A stretch of DNA of 64,000 nt, taken from NCBI RefSeq assembly GCF_900230185.1, contig NZ_OCSR01000002.1, forward strand, positions 3,286,001-3,350,000, in the 5' to 3' direction. The notes beneath the pieces were generated by a model, which saw only the letters and a program-made list of their open reading frames with translations, had not been told where the DNA came from and ran no database searches. The stretch is from Burkholderia sp. OK233 (GTDB taxonomy: Bacteria; Pseudomonadota; Gammaproteobacteria; Burkholderiales; Burkholderiaceae). This document shows, one piece after another, positions 36,603-45,419 of this stretch. Both the position numbers and the translations under genes were made by a program. Numbering within the stretch: position 1 is the stretch's first letter; each line of letters starts with the position of its first letter.

Positions 36603-37676
36603 TCAGGCGCTACGTACGCCTTCCGGATTGAGATCGAGCGGCGCGCTGAGCCAGCTGTCGAAAGGCTCGCGGGCGCCGATCCGGAACAGCTCCATGAGCA
36701 CACCGCGCAGCCATCGGTGGCCGGGATCGGCATCGAAACGGCGATGCCAGTACGCGTTCACGGGCCACGTGAGCGCATCTTCGAGCTCGAACACGGCCGA
36801 CTCGCCGAGCGTGGAGAACGCGCGCGCAACGGTGCGCGGCAGGATCAGCGCGTAATCGCAGCGGCTCAGGATGGCCGGCACCACCATGAAGTTCGGCACG
36901 GCAATCCGCACGCGCGAGGTGAGCCCATAGCGTTCTAGCAGTTCGACCGATTGCGGGTGCGAGGTGACCGCGATGAAGTGCAGTCCCGCGGGCACGTTCG
37001 CATTCAGCGTATAACCTTCCCGCAGTTCGAGCTGTTCCGCCACGCGCCGCGCCATCAGCAGCACATAGCGCTCCTGCAGCAGTTCGCTATGGTGAAAGTG
37101 GCTCGACGCATGCGGAAAATGCCCGAGCGCAAAATCGATGCGGCCCGATTCGAGCGCGACGTTGAACTGGCTGTCGTCGATCTGATGGGTTTCGATCACC
37201 ACACCGGGCGCTCGCGTATCGAGTTCGCGCATCAGCGTCGGCAGAAACGCGGCTTCGGCGAAGTCGCTCATATGCAGGCGGAACACGCGGCGCGACGTGG
37301 CGGCGCGAAACTGCGCGCCTTCATCGAGCATGTCCTGGAGAATCTCCAGCACGCGATCGATTGAAATCGCGAGGCGCTGCGCGCGCGGCGTCGCTTCGAC
37401 ACCGCCAGGCGTACGCACGAACAGCGCGTCGCGAAACACGAGCCGCAGGCGGGCAAGCGCATGGCTCACGGAAGGCTGCGTGATCCCCAGCCGCAACGCC
37501 GCGCGGCCGACGTTTTTCTCGATGTACACCGCGTGAAATGCCTTCAGCAGGTTCAGATCGAGGTCCCGCACGCGCGGGGCCCCGGCGGTCTCTGCGAAGG
37601 GCAACGGGTCATGTTCGTGCGGAACGGAAGCGGTGGGATCGGCGGGATCAGCGGAATTGGCGGGATCGGTCTGCAT
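36603..37676 (-). CDS. LysR-family regulator (NodD/NahR-like)
   Basis: A 357-residue regulator. After about 35 variable Asp/Pro-rich residues comes LDLNLLKAFHAVYIEKNVGRAA and ITQPSVSHALARLR, the winged helix with the start typical of the NodD/NahR/LinR branch, which senses aromatic compounds. The effector domain spans about 125-340. An ATG nearer the HTH is possible. It is the second of two minus-strand regulators placed between the porin and the dehydrogenase pair. Confidence 0.88.
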   Translation of the reverse strand: MQTDPANSADPADPTASVPHEHDPLPFAETAGAPRVRDLDLNLLKAFHAVYIEKNVGRAALRLGITQPSVSHALARLRLVFRDALFVRTPGGVEATPRAQRLAISIDRVLEILQDMLDEGAQFRAATSRRVFRLHMSDFAEAAFLPTLMRELDTRAPGVVIETHQIDDSQFNVALESGRIDFALGHFPHASSHFHHSELLQERYVLLMARRVAEQLELREGYTLNANVPAGLHFIAVTSHPQSVELLERYGLTSRVRIAVPNFMVVPAILSRCDYALILPRTVARAFSTLGESAVFELEDALTWPVNAYWHRRFDADPGHRWLRGVLMELFRIGAREPFDSWLSAPLDLNPEGVRSA

Positions 37677-37681
37677 GGGAG

Positions 37682-38665
37682 TCAGTTGCGCACCATGCGC
37701 TTCGCGGTGGCCGATGGCAGGCAGCCGAAGCGCCGCGCATACGCCTTGGCGAAATGCCCAAAGCTGTGCACGCCGTGCTCGACGAAAATATCGGTCACCG
37801 ACCGTTCAGACTGCGTCTGTAGTGCGCGGTGCACGGCCTCGAGCCGCCGTTCGCGGATATAGCCCCCGGGCGACGTATTGAGGAACTGGCTGAAGCCGTT
37901 CTGTAGCGTGCGCGTCGAAACACCGGCGGCGCGCGCCAGTGCGTCCATCCGCAGCGGCTCGTCGAGGTGGGCGTCGATGTAGTCTCGCGCGCGGCGCACG
38001 TGGACCGGCAGTGGCGCCGAGGAGGCACGGGCCAGCGTCGCGCTGTACGAATGCGGCAGCTGGCTGAGCAGAACGGTCATCAGCCACTGCGTGAGATCGC
38101 GGCCGAAGATCCGTTCTTGCGCGGGCTCGTCGAACTGGTCGCACAGATTGCACAAGTAGCGCAGTGTCGACAAAAAAACCGTGGTGCCCGTGTGTGCATT
38201 GTCGAAAGCGAGATCGAACACGAGCGGTTGCTTGACGCTGTCGTTCAACATCTCGGCAAGCTTGACCTCGAGCGCCTGCCGGTCGATCCGCAAGAGCAGG
38301 TTGCGGCATTCGCGGTCCGTGACGATGCGGCTCATACGTGCGGGCGACGACACGCTCAGGCTCCCGGCCCGCAGCGAAACGCGTTCGCCTCCCGATTCCA
38401 GCGCGCATTGGCCGCTTAGTGTGGTGCGAAACAGGTAGTGATCGCCGATGTCGCCGGCGTCGATGTGGGTTTCGCTGCCGTAGTGGAGTTCGAGGAGCAT
38501 TGCCTGATGGAGCGCGACGCCGTATAGCTCGGCGTTGAGCGGGCCACGGTGTGCGACTTCCATCCTGTGCGGGCACAGCACCTGTGACACTTCCCGCTCG
38601 ATGTCCTCGCGGGCGTGCGATGCGATCAAACGGTTACGGTTTCTGCGTGAAATCGCGATTTCCAT
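37682..38665 (-). CDS. AraC-family regulator with AraC_binding_2-like sensor
   Basis: A 327-residue regulator. The N-terminal domain (about 1-210; LELHYGSETHIDAGDIGDHYLFRTT region) resembles sensors of AraC proteins that regulate aromatic-acid dioxygenases. The C-terminal double HTH (220-325) has MDALARAAGVSTRTLQNGF and VTDIFVEHGVHSFGHFAKAY. It ends five bases before the start of the LysR gene, so they may be one transcript. It is divergent from the dehydrogenase pair starting at 38880. Confidence 0.87.
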   Translation of the reverse strand: MEIAISRRNRNRLIASHAREDIEREVSQVLCPHRMEVAHRGPLNAELYGVALHQAMLLELHYGSETHIDAGDIGDHYLFRTTLSGQCALESGGERVSLRAGSLSVSSPARMSRIVTDRECRNLLLRIDRQALEVKLAEMLNDSVKQPLVFDLAFDNAHTGTTVFLSTLRYLCNLCDQFDEPAQERIFGRDLTQWLMTVLLSQLPHSYSATLARASSAPLPVHVRRARDYIDAHLDEPLRMDALARAAGVSTRTLQNGFSQFLNTSPGGYIRERRLEAVHRALQTQSERSVTDIFVEHGVHSFGHFAKAYARRFGCLPSATAKRMVRN

Positions 38666-38879
38666 TCATGAGCCTCGAAGCGTGAAGCGGGGAGCGCGCT
38701 CATCATGAAGTGACCATATTTTTCGCGCAAGAACGGATCGACCCGGATAGCGAGATTGTTCATCGGGCGCGCGAGGCGCTTTCATTGAGTTGCCGGATTT
38801 GAATGCGGCTTGCGCGCTGTGAAGCGTCTTTGTGCCGGCGACCCCGTAGTCTGACGATCATCGAACAAGGAGAAGTGTG

Positions 38880-39986
38880 ATGAATGTCAGCGTACTGGGC
38901 GGGGGCCATGGCTGCTATGCGGCCGTGATCGACATGCTGGAAAAAGGCCATAACGTGACGTGGTGGCGCCGCGATACGGTGGCCGCGGCGCGGCTGCGCG
39001 AACTCGGCGCGCTCAAGGTCAAGGACTTTCGCGGCGAGCGGCGGGTGCCGATCGGCGCGCAGCCGGGCGCGATCCGTCTCGTCGACGACCTTGCGGAAGC
39101 GGTGGAGGGCGCACGGCTCATCGTGATCCCGCTGCCTTCAACGACGCACGAAGCGCTGGCGGCCCAACTGGCACCATTTCTCGCGGACCATCAGGTGGTG
39201 TTCCTGCCGCCCGGCACGTTCGGCAGCTATGTATTCGCGAAGGCGATGCACGAGGCGGGCAACGCGCACGAGGTGGCTTTCGCGGAGACCGGCACGTTGC
39301 CGTACCTCGCACGAAAACACGGCGAAGACAATGTGGTGGTGAGCGCGTACGCCACGCGCTTGCCGAGCGGCGTTTTTCCCGCACAGTTTTCGACGTGGGC
39401 GGTTCCGGTGCTGCAGGAGGCCTATCCATCGGTCGAACCGATCGAGGATGCGTTGAGCGGCGCCCTGATGAACGCGGGATCGGTGATCCACCCGCCATTG
39501 ATCATGATGAACGCTGGGCCGCTCGAGCACTTCGATGCCTGGGACATCCACAACGAAGGCACGCAACCGTCGATCCGCCGCGTGACGAGTGTGCTCGACG
39601 CCGAACGTATGGCGGTACGCGAGGCCCTCGGCTACGGCGCGCCGCATTTTCCGCTCGCCGACCACTATGCGAGCGAGGGCGACGAGTGGATGTACGGCCG
39701 CGGCGCGCACGGCAAGCTGACTGATAGCGGCGACTGGCGCGAGGACATCGATCTGAAGACGCACCGCTATATGCTCGAAGATACGCGGCTCGGTTTGTCG
39801 TTTCTCGTTTCGGCGGGACGCTGGGCCGGAGTGCCGACGCCGGTCGCCGAAGGTCTGCTGAATCTGGCGAGCGCGGTGTCGGAGCGCGACCTGTACGGTG
39901 AAGGCCGCACGTTCGAGCGCCTAGGCCTCGCGTCACTTTCGCGCGAGGCGATGACGGCCTTGCTCGAACGGGGTTTCGACCAATGA
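38880..39986 (+). CDS. octopine/nopaline dehydrogenase-family protein
   Basis: A 368-residue NAD(P)-dependent dehydrogenase; AAGGAG lies seven bases before the ATG at 38880 (an adjacent GTG is less likely). The N terminus VSVLGGGHGCYAAVIDMLEKGHNVTWW is a nucleotide-binding fold; the C-terminal domain carries the family stretch GSVIHPPLIMMNAGPLEH and the catalytic His candidate in the DIHNEGT region. Octopine-type enzymes reductively couple an amino acid to a keto acid; bacterial homologues in catabolic clusters mostly have unknown substrates. It overlaps the next dehydrogenase gene. Confidence 0.78.
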   Translation: MNVSVLGGGHGCYAAVIDMLEKGHNVTWWRRDTVAAARLRELGALKVKDFRGERRVPIGAQPGAIRLVDDLAEAVEGARLIVIPLPSTTHEALAAQLAPFLADHQVVFLPPGTFGSYVFAKAMHEAGNAHEVAFAETGTLPYLARKHGEDNVVVSAYATRLPSGVFPAQFSTWAVPVLQEAYPSVEPIEDALSGALMNAGSVIHPPLIMMNAGPLEHFDAWDIHNEGTQPSIRRVTSVLDAERMAVREALGYGAPHFPLADHYASEGDEWMYGRGAHGKLTDSGDWREDIDLKTHRYMLEDTRLGLSFLVSAGRWAGVPTPVAEGLLNLASAVSERDLYGEGRTFERLGLASLSREAMTALLERGFDQ

Positions 39987-40984
39987 GCGCGGCCGTCGAG
40001 ATCCAGCACGTTCATATCCTCGGTGCGGGGCGGATGGGGCAGGGCATCGCGCTTGCCTTCGCTTATGCGGGCTTGCGCGTGACACTGATCGACTTCAAGG
40101 AGCGCGACCCGGCAGCCCGTAGCGCCTTTGCGGCTGCCGCGCGTGGCGAGATCGTGCGGCAGTTGCAGACGCTGGTGGTGTTCGGCCGCATCACCGAGGC
40201 GCAGGCTGCGGAGACGATGGCACGCATCGTCATCGTGGGTCGTGAGGGCGCGCGGGAAGGGCTTGCCGAAGGCGAGATTGTCTTCGAGGCCGTGCCGGAA
40301 GTGATGGAGGCCAAGCAGGCCGCGTTCGCCTGGCTATGCGAGCACGCCGGGGCAAACGTATTGTTTGCATCGACTACGTCAACGTTTCTTGTGACCGAGC
40401 TTCAGCAGGTGGTCATGCATCCCGGGCGGCTTCTCAACGCGCACTGGCTCAACCCGGCTCACTTGATGCCGCTCGTCGAGATCAGTCGTAGCGATGCCAC
40501 GGCCGCAGAGACCGTTGAGCGCGTGGTCGCCTTGTTGCGCAGGGTCGGCAAGGTGCCGGTGGTGTGCGCGCCGTCGGCCGGATACATCGTGCCGCGCATC
40601 CAGGCGCTGGCGATGAACGAGGCCGCGCGCATGGTCGAGGAGGGCGTTGCCAGCGCGGAAGACATCGATACGGCGATCCGTACCGGTTTTGGTCTGCGGT
40701 TTTCCGTGCTGGGTCTGCTCGAATTTATCGACTGGGGTGGCTGCGACATTCTCTACTATGCGTCGCACTATCTGGCGCGGGCGATCGATCCACGCTTCCT
40801 GCCCGCCGCGATCGTCAGCGACAACATGCGTGAGGGCCGCGATGGCCTGCGTGATGCGCGTGGCTTCTACGATTACGCGGATGTCGATGTGCCGGCGTAT
40901 CTGCACAAGCGGCTCGGTGAATTCAGCAGCTTGCTCGACAGCACGGGGCTCGCGCCGGTGTTTAATGCCGCGTTGAAAAGCTGA
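39983..40984 (+). CDS. 3-hydroxyacyl-CoA dehydrogenase-like protein
   Basis: A 333-residue protein; its ATG overlaps the preceding stop (ATGA). N-terminal NAD domain with HILGAGRMGQGIALAFAYAGLRV, catalytic His in LNAHWLNPAHLMPLVEIS, and the C-terminal helical domain (PSAGYIVPRIQALAMNEAARMVEEG). The frame matches 3-hydroxybutyryl-CoA dehydrogenase or L-gulonate-type relatives that act on free hydroxy acids. With the octopine-type gene it forms a two-gene unit of unassigned pathway. Confidence 0.8.
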   Translation: MSAAVEIQHVHILGAGRMGQGIALAFAYAGLRVTLIDFKERDPAARSAFAAAARGEIVRQLQTLVVFGRITEAQAAETMARIVIVGREGAREGLAEGEIVFEAVPEVMEAKQAAFAWLCEHAGANVLFASTTSTFLVTELQQVVMHPGRLLNAHWLNPAHLMPLVEISRSDATAAETVERVVALLRRVGKVPVVCAPSAGYIVPRIQALAMNEAARMVEEGVASAEDIDTAIRTGFGLRFSVLGLLEFIDWGGCDILYYASHYLARAIDPRFLPAAIVSDNMREGRDGLRDARGFYDYADVDVPAYLHKRLGEFSSLLDSTGLAPVFNAALKS

Positions 40985-41073
40985 ACGGCGTCTGCGAAAA
41001 ATACGGTACGGTATTGGCCGGCGGCCTGTTTTCGACGGCAACCTGCGTACTGCGTCAAATTTCGCGTAACGGC

Positions 41074-41109
41074 GCTTCGACCGATACCGTCGAGACGCCG
41101 TCGGCCCCC
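41074..41109 (+). repeat. dyad-containing repeat, copy 1
   Basis: This 36-base block matches 51198-51233 at 32 positions. Its core is TCGAC-N7-GTCGA (41077-41093). It lies about 60 bases upstream of the LysR gene that precedes the hydroquinone genes. The location suggests an operator, but only two copies were noticed. Confidence 0.55.
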
Positions 41110-41168
41110 GGCACTACACTTCCGTTAACAACGCGGGTTGCGGGCCACGGTGACCAAAAGGAGACAGC

Positions 41169-42134
41169 ATGGACCTGTTCATGTCGATGGAAGCGTTCGT
41201 GCGGGCCGCGGAAGCGCAAAGCTTCGCCGGTGCCGCGCGCCAGCTGGGCGTTGCCAAATCGGTGGTGACCTCGCGCGTCAAGCAGCTCGAAGACCATTTC
41301 GGCGTGCCGCTCTTTCATCGTTCGACGCGTGCGGTGCGCCTGTCGGAACTCGGCGAAACGTACTACCGCGAGTGTGCCGAACTGGTCACCAAGGTCCACG
41401 ATCTGTCCGGACGCTCGCGCGGCGATCCGCAGGCGCTTGCCGGCACGCTCAATATCCACGTTCTGCCGGGCTTTGCGCTTGGGCATTTTTCGCAAACGCT
41501 GATCGAATTCCGCGCCGCTTACCCACGCGTCGAGTTCGTCGTGACCGTCAACGACCGGGTGATCGATCCGGTGCAGGAAGGCTTCGATCTGGCCTTGCAG
41601 ATCTATCCGCCGGCTTCCAACCTGCTGGTGGAGCGGCGCCTGTTTCCCGTGCGAGGCGTACTGTGCGCCGCGCCCGGTTATCTGAAGGAAGAGCCGGTGA
41701 TCGAAACGCCGCTCGACCTGCTGCGGCACGATTTCGCCCGTTATTCGTACTATCCATGGGGCGATAAGTGGCCGCTGATGCGCGGCAACGAGTGCTTCGA
41801 AATTGCGCTGAATCCCGTGCTCAAGACCAATAGCGTGCACCTGCTGCTGGAGTTCGCACGGGCCGGTGCGGGTGTCGTCTATTTGCCGACAATGGTCGCC
41901 GCGGCCGATCTGCTCGAACGGCGGCTTGAACGGGTGCTGCCGGAGTACGCGGCGCCGCCGCTGTGGCTGTCGGCGGTCTATCCCGCCTCGCACCGCTCGA
42001 CCACCAAGGTCAAGGCTTTCGTCGACTTCCTGCGCGCCCGCTATCTGCGTGAACCGCAGTGGGACAAGGCGCTCGGCATTTCACCTCCGGACGACGAGAC
42101 CAAAAGCGTCGGTGAGGAGCTGGCCGAAGACTGA
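41169..42134 (+). CDS. LysR-family regulator of the hydroquinone cluster
   Basis: A 321-residue regulator with AAGGAG before the ATG. The HTH is FVRAAEAQSFAGAARQLGVAK, followed by SVVTSRVKQLEDHFGVPLFHRSTR; the effector-binding domain runs from 92 to 300. It lies upstream of and in the same direction as the dioxygenase genes, an arrangement common for cluster-specific activators. A dyad repeat in front of it recurs before the hydroxyquinol dioxygenase. Confidence 0.88.
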   Translation: MDLFMSMEAFVRAAEAQSFAGAARQLGVAKSVVTSRVKQLEDHFGVPLFHRSTRAVRLSELGETYYRECAELVTKVHDLSGRSRGDPQALAGTLNIHVLPGFALGHFSQTLIEFRAAYPRVEFVVTVNDRVIDPVQEGFDLALQIYPPASNLLVERRLFPVRGVLCAAPGYLKEEPVIETPLDLLRHDFARYSYYPWGDKWPLMRGNECFEIALNPVLKTNSVHLLLEFARAGAGVVYLPTMVAAADLLERRLERVLPEYAAPPLWLSAVYPASHRSTTKVKAFVDFLRARYLREPQWDKALGISPPDDETKSVGEELAED

Positions 42135-42328
42135 GAACTACCGGCGAACCCCCGGCGAACCACCGCAAAACCTCGCGGGTTCTCCACCAGGTAGTTTCCC
42201 TGGCGCGATTTTGAAGCACGCATGGTTCGCGTTTCCCGACCCTCAGAACATTGCTGTTGCGCCTGCCGCCACTTAATCTTCGATCCAAGCAACGCATTCG
42301 CGGATCCGTAGATCAACTGGAGGCAGAC

Positions 42329-42820
42329 ATGCAAGAGACCTGGTTCGGTAGCCTGGACAATTTCCGCAAAGGCTCCATCGAAATCATCAAGGGCAAACCG
42401 GAGCACTACGCGATGTCGAACGTGTTCGACGTGGCGAGCCGCGCAGCGCCCTACGAGAAAGTCGTCGTCGGCAAGAATCTCAAGTACGTAATCGAAACAC
42501 TGCGCGCGGAAGGCACGTCGCCGTGGTTTGCTGCGTCGCACGATGAATTCGCGGTCGTTCTCGACGGCGAGATCGACATCTATTTCATCAAGCCGTCGGA
42601 CGGACCGCTGGTCGACGCGCAGACCGAAGGCAGCGTGCGGCTCGAAGGCCAACCGTCGGGCCAGTCGATGGGTTATGTGCGGCTGCGCCGCGGCCATCAG
42701 GCGCTGCTGCCTGCGGGCGCCGCGTATCGCTTCGAAGCGAGGACGAAGGGCGTGCTGCTCGTGCAGACGATCCTCGGGCGCTATTCGGTCGAGAAGTGGG
42801 CCGACATCTGCATCCACTGA
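42329..42820 (+). CDS. hapC: hydroquinone 1,2-dioxygenase, small subunit
   Basis: A 163-residue cupin-like protein from the ATG at 42329 (GGAGG five bases upstream). Its size (about 18 kDa), sequence (ETWFGSLDNFRKGSIEIIKG, VFDVASRAAPYEKVVVGKN) and place just before the large subunit match the small subunit of two-component hydroquinone dioxygenases (HapC, PnpC). These enzymes cleave hydroquinone to 4-hydroxymuconic semialdehyde with Fe(II) and oxygen. The small subunit is thought to stabilise or shape the complex rather than bind iron. Confidence 0.82.
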   Translation: MQETWFGSLDNFRKGSIEIIKGKPEHYAMSNVFDVASRAAPYEKVVVGKNLKYVIETLRAEGTSPWFAASHDEFAVVLDGEIDIYFIKPSDGPLVDAQTEGSVRLEGQPSGQSMGYVRLRRGHQALLPAGAAYRFEARTKGVLLVQTILGRYSVEKWADICIH

Positions 42821-42857
42821 TTCCCTCTACCCGATCGATCCTCTCCTGGAGCCCATC

Positions 42858-43853
42858 ATGGACAAAACCAGCACCCTGCAAAACGTCACCGCGAGCGAGG
42901 CCGACGCGGTGAGCGGTTATCGCACGTTCCGCCTCGGTGATTTCGAATTCAGCCGCGATGCTTATTTCGCCACCGTCAAATGGCCCGCGAAAGGCCAGCT
43001 CCGGTCGCACCAGATGCACGCCGACGACTTCCTGCGCGCCATGATGCGCGATGTTGCGTGGGGCTTCTTCTACGGCTGGGTCAACTTCGACGAAGTGATC
43101 GGCACGCGCAATCACTACGGCAAGGTCGACATGTATGCCGGTGCGTACAACGCAAGTTTCAAGGAAGCGGGCGTCGATCATATGCAGCAGTTCGACACGC
43201 CGCTCATCATGGCCACCTTCAAGGCGATTCTGCGGGACTGGGTCAACGAAGGCTTCGATCCGTTCGCCGCGCCCGAAGAAACCGGCTCCGCGTTCGGCAC
43301 GAAGCATGGCGACAACATCGCCGCGATCGAGCGCACGCGGATTGCCACCAAGCGTATGCCAGGTCTCGAAGGCGATTCGCCGCTGCGCGATGACCTGCCG
43401 GTCAACCGCCAGTTCGCCGACGTCGATCAGGACGAGCCGGAGATTCATGCAGAGCCAGGCTTCGAGAACACGTTGCATGCGTTCAGCCTCTTCAAGTACC
43501 TGTCGCGCTCGGACGTGACGTGGAATCCGTCGGTCACGTCGGTCTGTCAGCAGAGCTTGTTCTGCCCGACCACCGAGGAATTCGTGCTGCCGGTGTTTCA
43601 TGGCAACGACCGCGTCGAGTGGTTCCTGCAACTGTCCGACCAGATCATCTGGGACGTCGGCGACAAGGACAGCGGCGAGCCGCGTGCCCGCATCACGATG
43701 AACGCGGGCGATATCGCTGCGATGCCGGCCGATATCCGCCACAAGGGCTACTCGCAGAAACGTTCGATGCTGCTGGTGTGGGAGAACGCCACGCCCGATC
43801 TGCCGAAGCGTTACGAAAGCGGTGAACTGCCGCCGTATCCGATCCAGATCTAA
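42858..43853 (+). CDS. hapD: hydroquinone 1,2-dioxygenase, large catalytic subunit
   Basis: A 331-residue subunit (about 38 kDa) starting at 42858 after TGGAG. Residues H248, N250 and E254 in VFHGNDRVE and H295 in DIRHKGYS reproduce the His-x-Asn-x3-Glu and distal His iron site reported for PnpCD, with the same spacings. It forms an alpha2-beta2 enzyme with the upstream subunit and carries out ring cleavage. Next genes encode the following two pathway steps, supporting the call. Confidence 0.87.
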   Translation: MDKTSTLQNVTASEADAVSGYRTFRLGDFEFSRDAYFATVKWPAKGQLRSHQMHADDFLRAMMRDVAWGFFYGWVNFDEVIGTRNHYGKVDMYAGAYNASFKEAGVDHMQQFDTPLIMATFKAILRDWVNEGFDPFAAPEETGSAFGTKHGDNIAAIERTRIATKRMPGLEGDSPLRDDLPVNRQFADVDQDEPEIHAEPGFENTLHAFSLFKYLSRSDVTWNPSVTSVCQQSLFCPTTEEFVLPVFHGNDRVEWFLQLSDQIIWDVGDKDSGEPRARITMNAGDIAAMPADIRHKGYSQKRSMLLVWENATPDLPKRYESGELPPYPIQI

Positions 43854-43949
43854 CTCTCAGATATTCCCTCCGATCGTCGATCGAACGGCGCCAGACCGCT
43901 GGCGCCGCGGGGACTGTCACGTCCAAAGTTTTACTTGCGCGGGATTGAC

Positions 43950-45413
43950 ATGCAAACGCAACTCTTCATCGGCGGCCGCTTCGTGCCGGCTGCAAACGGC
44001 GAAACGCTCGCCTCCCTTAATCCGCACGACAACTCGGTGATTGCCGAAGTCGCGATGGCCGGACCCGCCGATGTCGACCGCGCTGTGGCGGCCGCGAAAG
44101 CGGCGTTTCCGAAGTGGAGCAATCTCGCCGCGATGGAGCGGGGACGCTTGCTGCTCAAACTCGCCGACGCGATCGAAGCGAACGCCGATGCGCTGGCACG
44201 CCTCGAATCGCTCGATACCGGGCACCCGATTCGCGACACTCGCAATCTCGATGTGCCGCGCACGGCAGCGACGTTCCGCTATTTCGGCGGCATGGCTGAC
44301 AAGTTCGAAGGCTCAGTAATTCCGGTCGAGCAAGGTTTTCTGAACTACATGACGCGCGAGCCGGTCGGCATTGTCGGGCAAGTGGTGCCGTGGAATTTTC
44401 CGCTGATGTTCACGAGCTGGAAGATGGCACCGGCGCTTGCCGCGGGCAACTGCGTGATCATGAAGCCCGCTGAGCTCACGCCGCTGTCGAGTTTGGCGAT
44501 CGCAGAACTGATGGCGGAGGTTGGATTTCCGGACGGTGTCGTCAATATCCTGCCGGGCCTGGGTCATGTGGCGGGGCAGTACATCGCCGAGCATCCGGAG
44601 ATCAGCAAGGTCGCCTTCACCGGTTCGACGGCGATCGGCCGCAAGATCGTGCAGGCGTCGAGCGGCAATCTGAAGAAGGTCCAGCTCGAACTCGGCGGCA
44701 AAGGCGCGAACATCGTATTCGGCGACGCGAATATCGATGCCGTTGTGCAAGGCTCTGCGTTTGCGATCTTCCACAACCAGGGGCAGGCGTGTATCGCCGG
44801 TTCGCGGATGATCGTGCATGAATCGATCGCTGACGAAGTGCTCGAGAAGTTCGCCGCGTTGAGTCGCACGATCCGGATCGGCAATCCGCTCGATCCATTG
44901 ACCGAAATGGGCCCGCTTACCTCGCGTCAGCATCGCGACCGCGTGCTGTCGTTCGTCGACGTCGCACGCGAACAGGGTGGCCGCGTGCTGGCGGGCGGCA
45001 AGGCGCCGGATGATGCCACGCTGGCGAACGGCTGCTACGTCGAGCCGACCATCGTCGAAGCGAAGCCGGAGCATCGCGTGTCGCAGGAAGAAGTGTTCGG
45101 TCCGTTCATGACCGTCACCACATTCCGCACCGACGAAGAAGCGCTCGCGATCGCCAACGGCACCGAGTACGGTCTCGGCGCGGGTCTCTGGACGCGCGAT
45201 CTGCAACGTGCGCACCTGGTGGCCCGCGAGATTCGCGCCGGTATGGTGTGGATCAACTGCTACAAGCGCGTGAGCCCCGCGTCACCGTTCGGCGGTGTCG
45301 GCGCGAGCGGCTACGGACGCGAGATGGGTTTTGAAGCGATGCGCGAATACACGCAGCCCAAGTCGGTCTGGGTCAACGTGGATGCGCAGATTCCGCCTTA
45401 CTACCCGCGCTGA
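43950..45413 (+). CDS. hapE: 4-hydroxymuconic semialdehyde dehydrogenase (ALDH family)
   Basis: A 487-residue aldehyde dehydrogenase from the ATG at 43950. NAD-binding (VPWNFPLMFTSWKMAPALAAGN, FTGSTAIGRKI), general base Glu in LELGGKGANIV and nucleophile Cys in NQGQACIAGSR are intact. The family is broad; placement between the hydroquinone dioxygenase and maleylacetate reductase genes argues that it oxidises 4-hydroxymuconic semialdehyde to maleylacetate. Gene ends seven bases before the next ATG. Confidence 0.85.
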   Translation: MQTQLFIGGRFVPAANGETLASLNPHDNSVIAEVAMAGPADVDRAVAAAKAAFPKWSNLAAMERGRLLLKLADAIEANADALARLESLDTGHPIRDTRNLDVPRTAATFRYFGGMADKFEGSVIPVEQGFLNYMTREPVGIVGQVVPWNFPLMFTSWKMAPALAAGNCVIMKPAELTPLSSLAIAELMAEVGFPDGVVNILPGLGHVAGQYIAEHPEISKVAFTGSTAIGRKIVQASSGNLKKVQLELGGKGANIVFGDANIDAVVQGSAFAIFHNQGQACIAGSRMIVHESIADEVLEKFAALSRTIRIGNPLDPLTEMGPLTSRQHRDRVLSFVDVAREQGGRVLAGGKAPDDATLANGCYVEPTIVEAKPEHRVSQEEVFGPFMTVTTFRTDEEALAIANGTEYGLGAGLWTRDLQRAHLVAREIRAGMVWINCYKRVSPASPFGGVGASGYGREMGFEAMREYTQPKSVWVNVDAQIPPYYPR

Positions 45414-45419
45414 ACCGCC

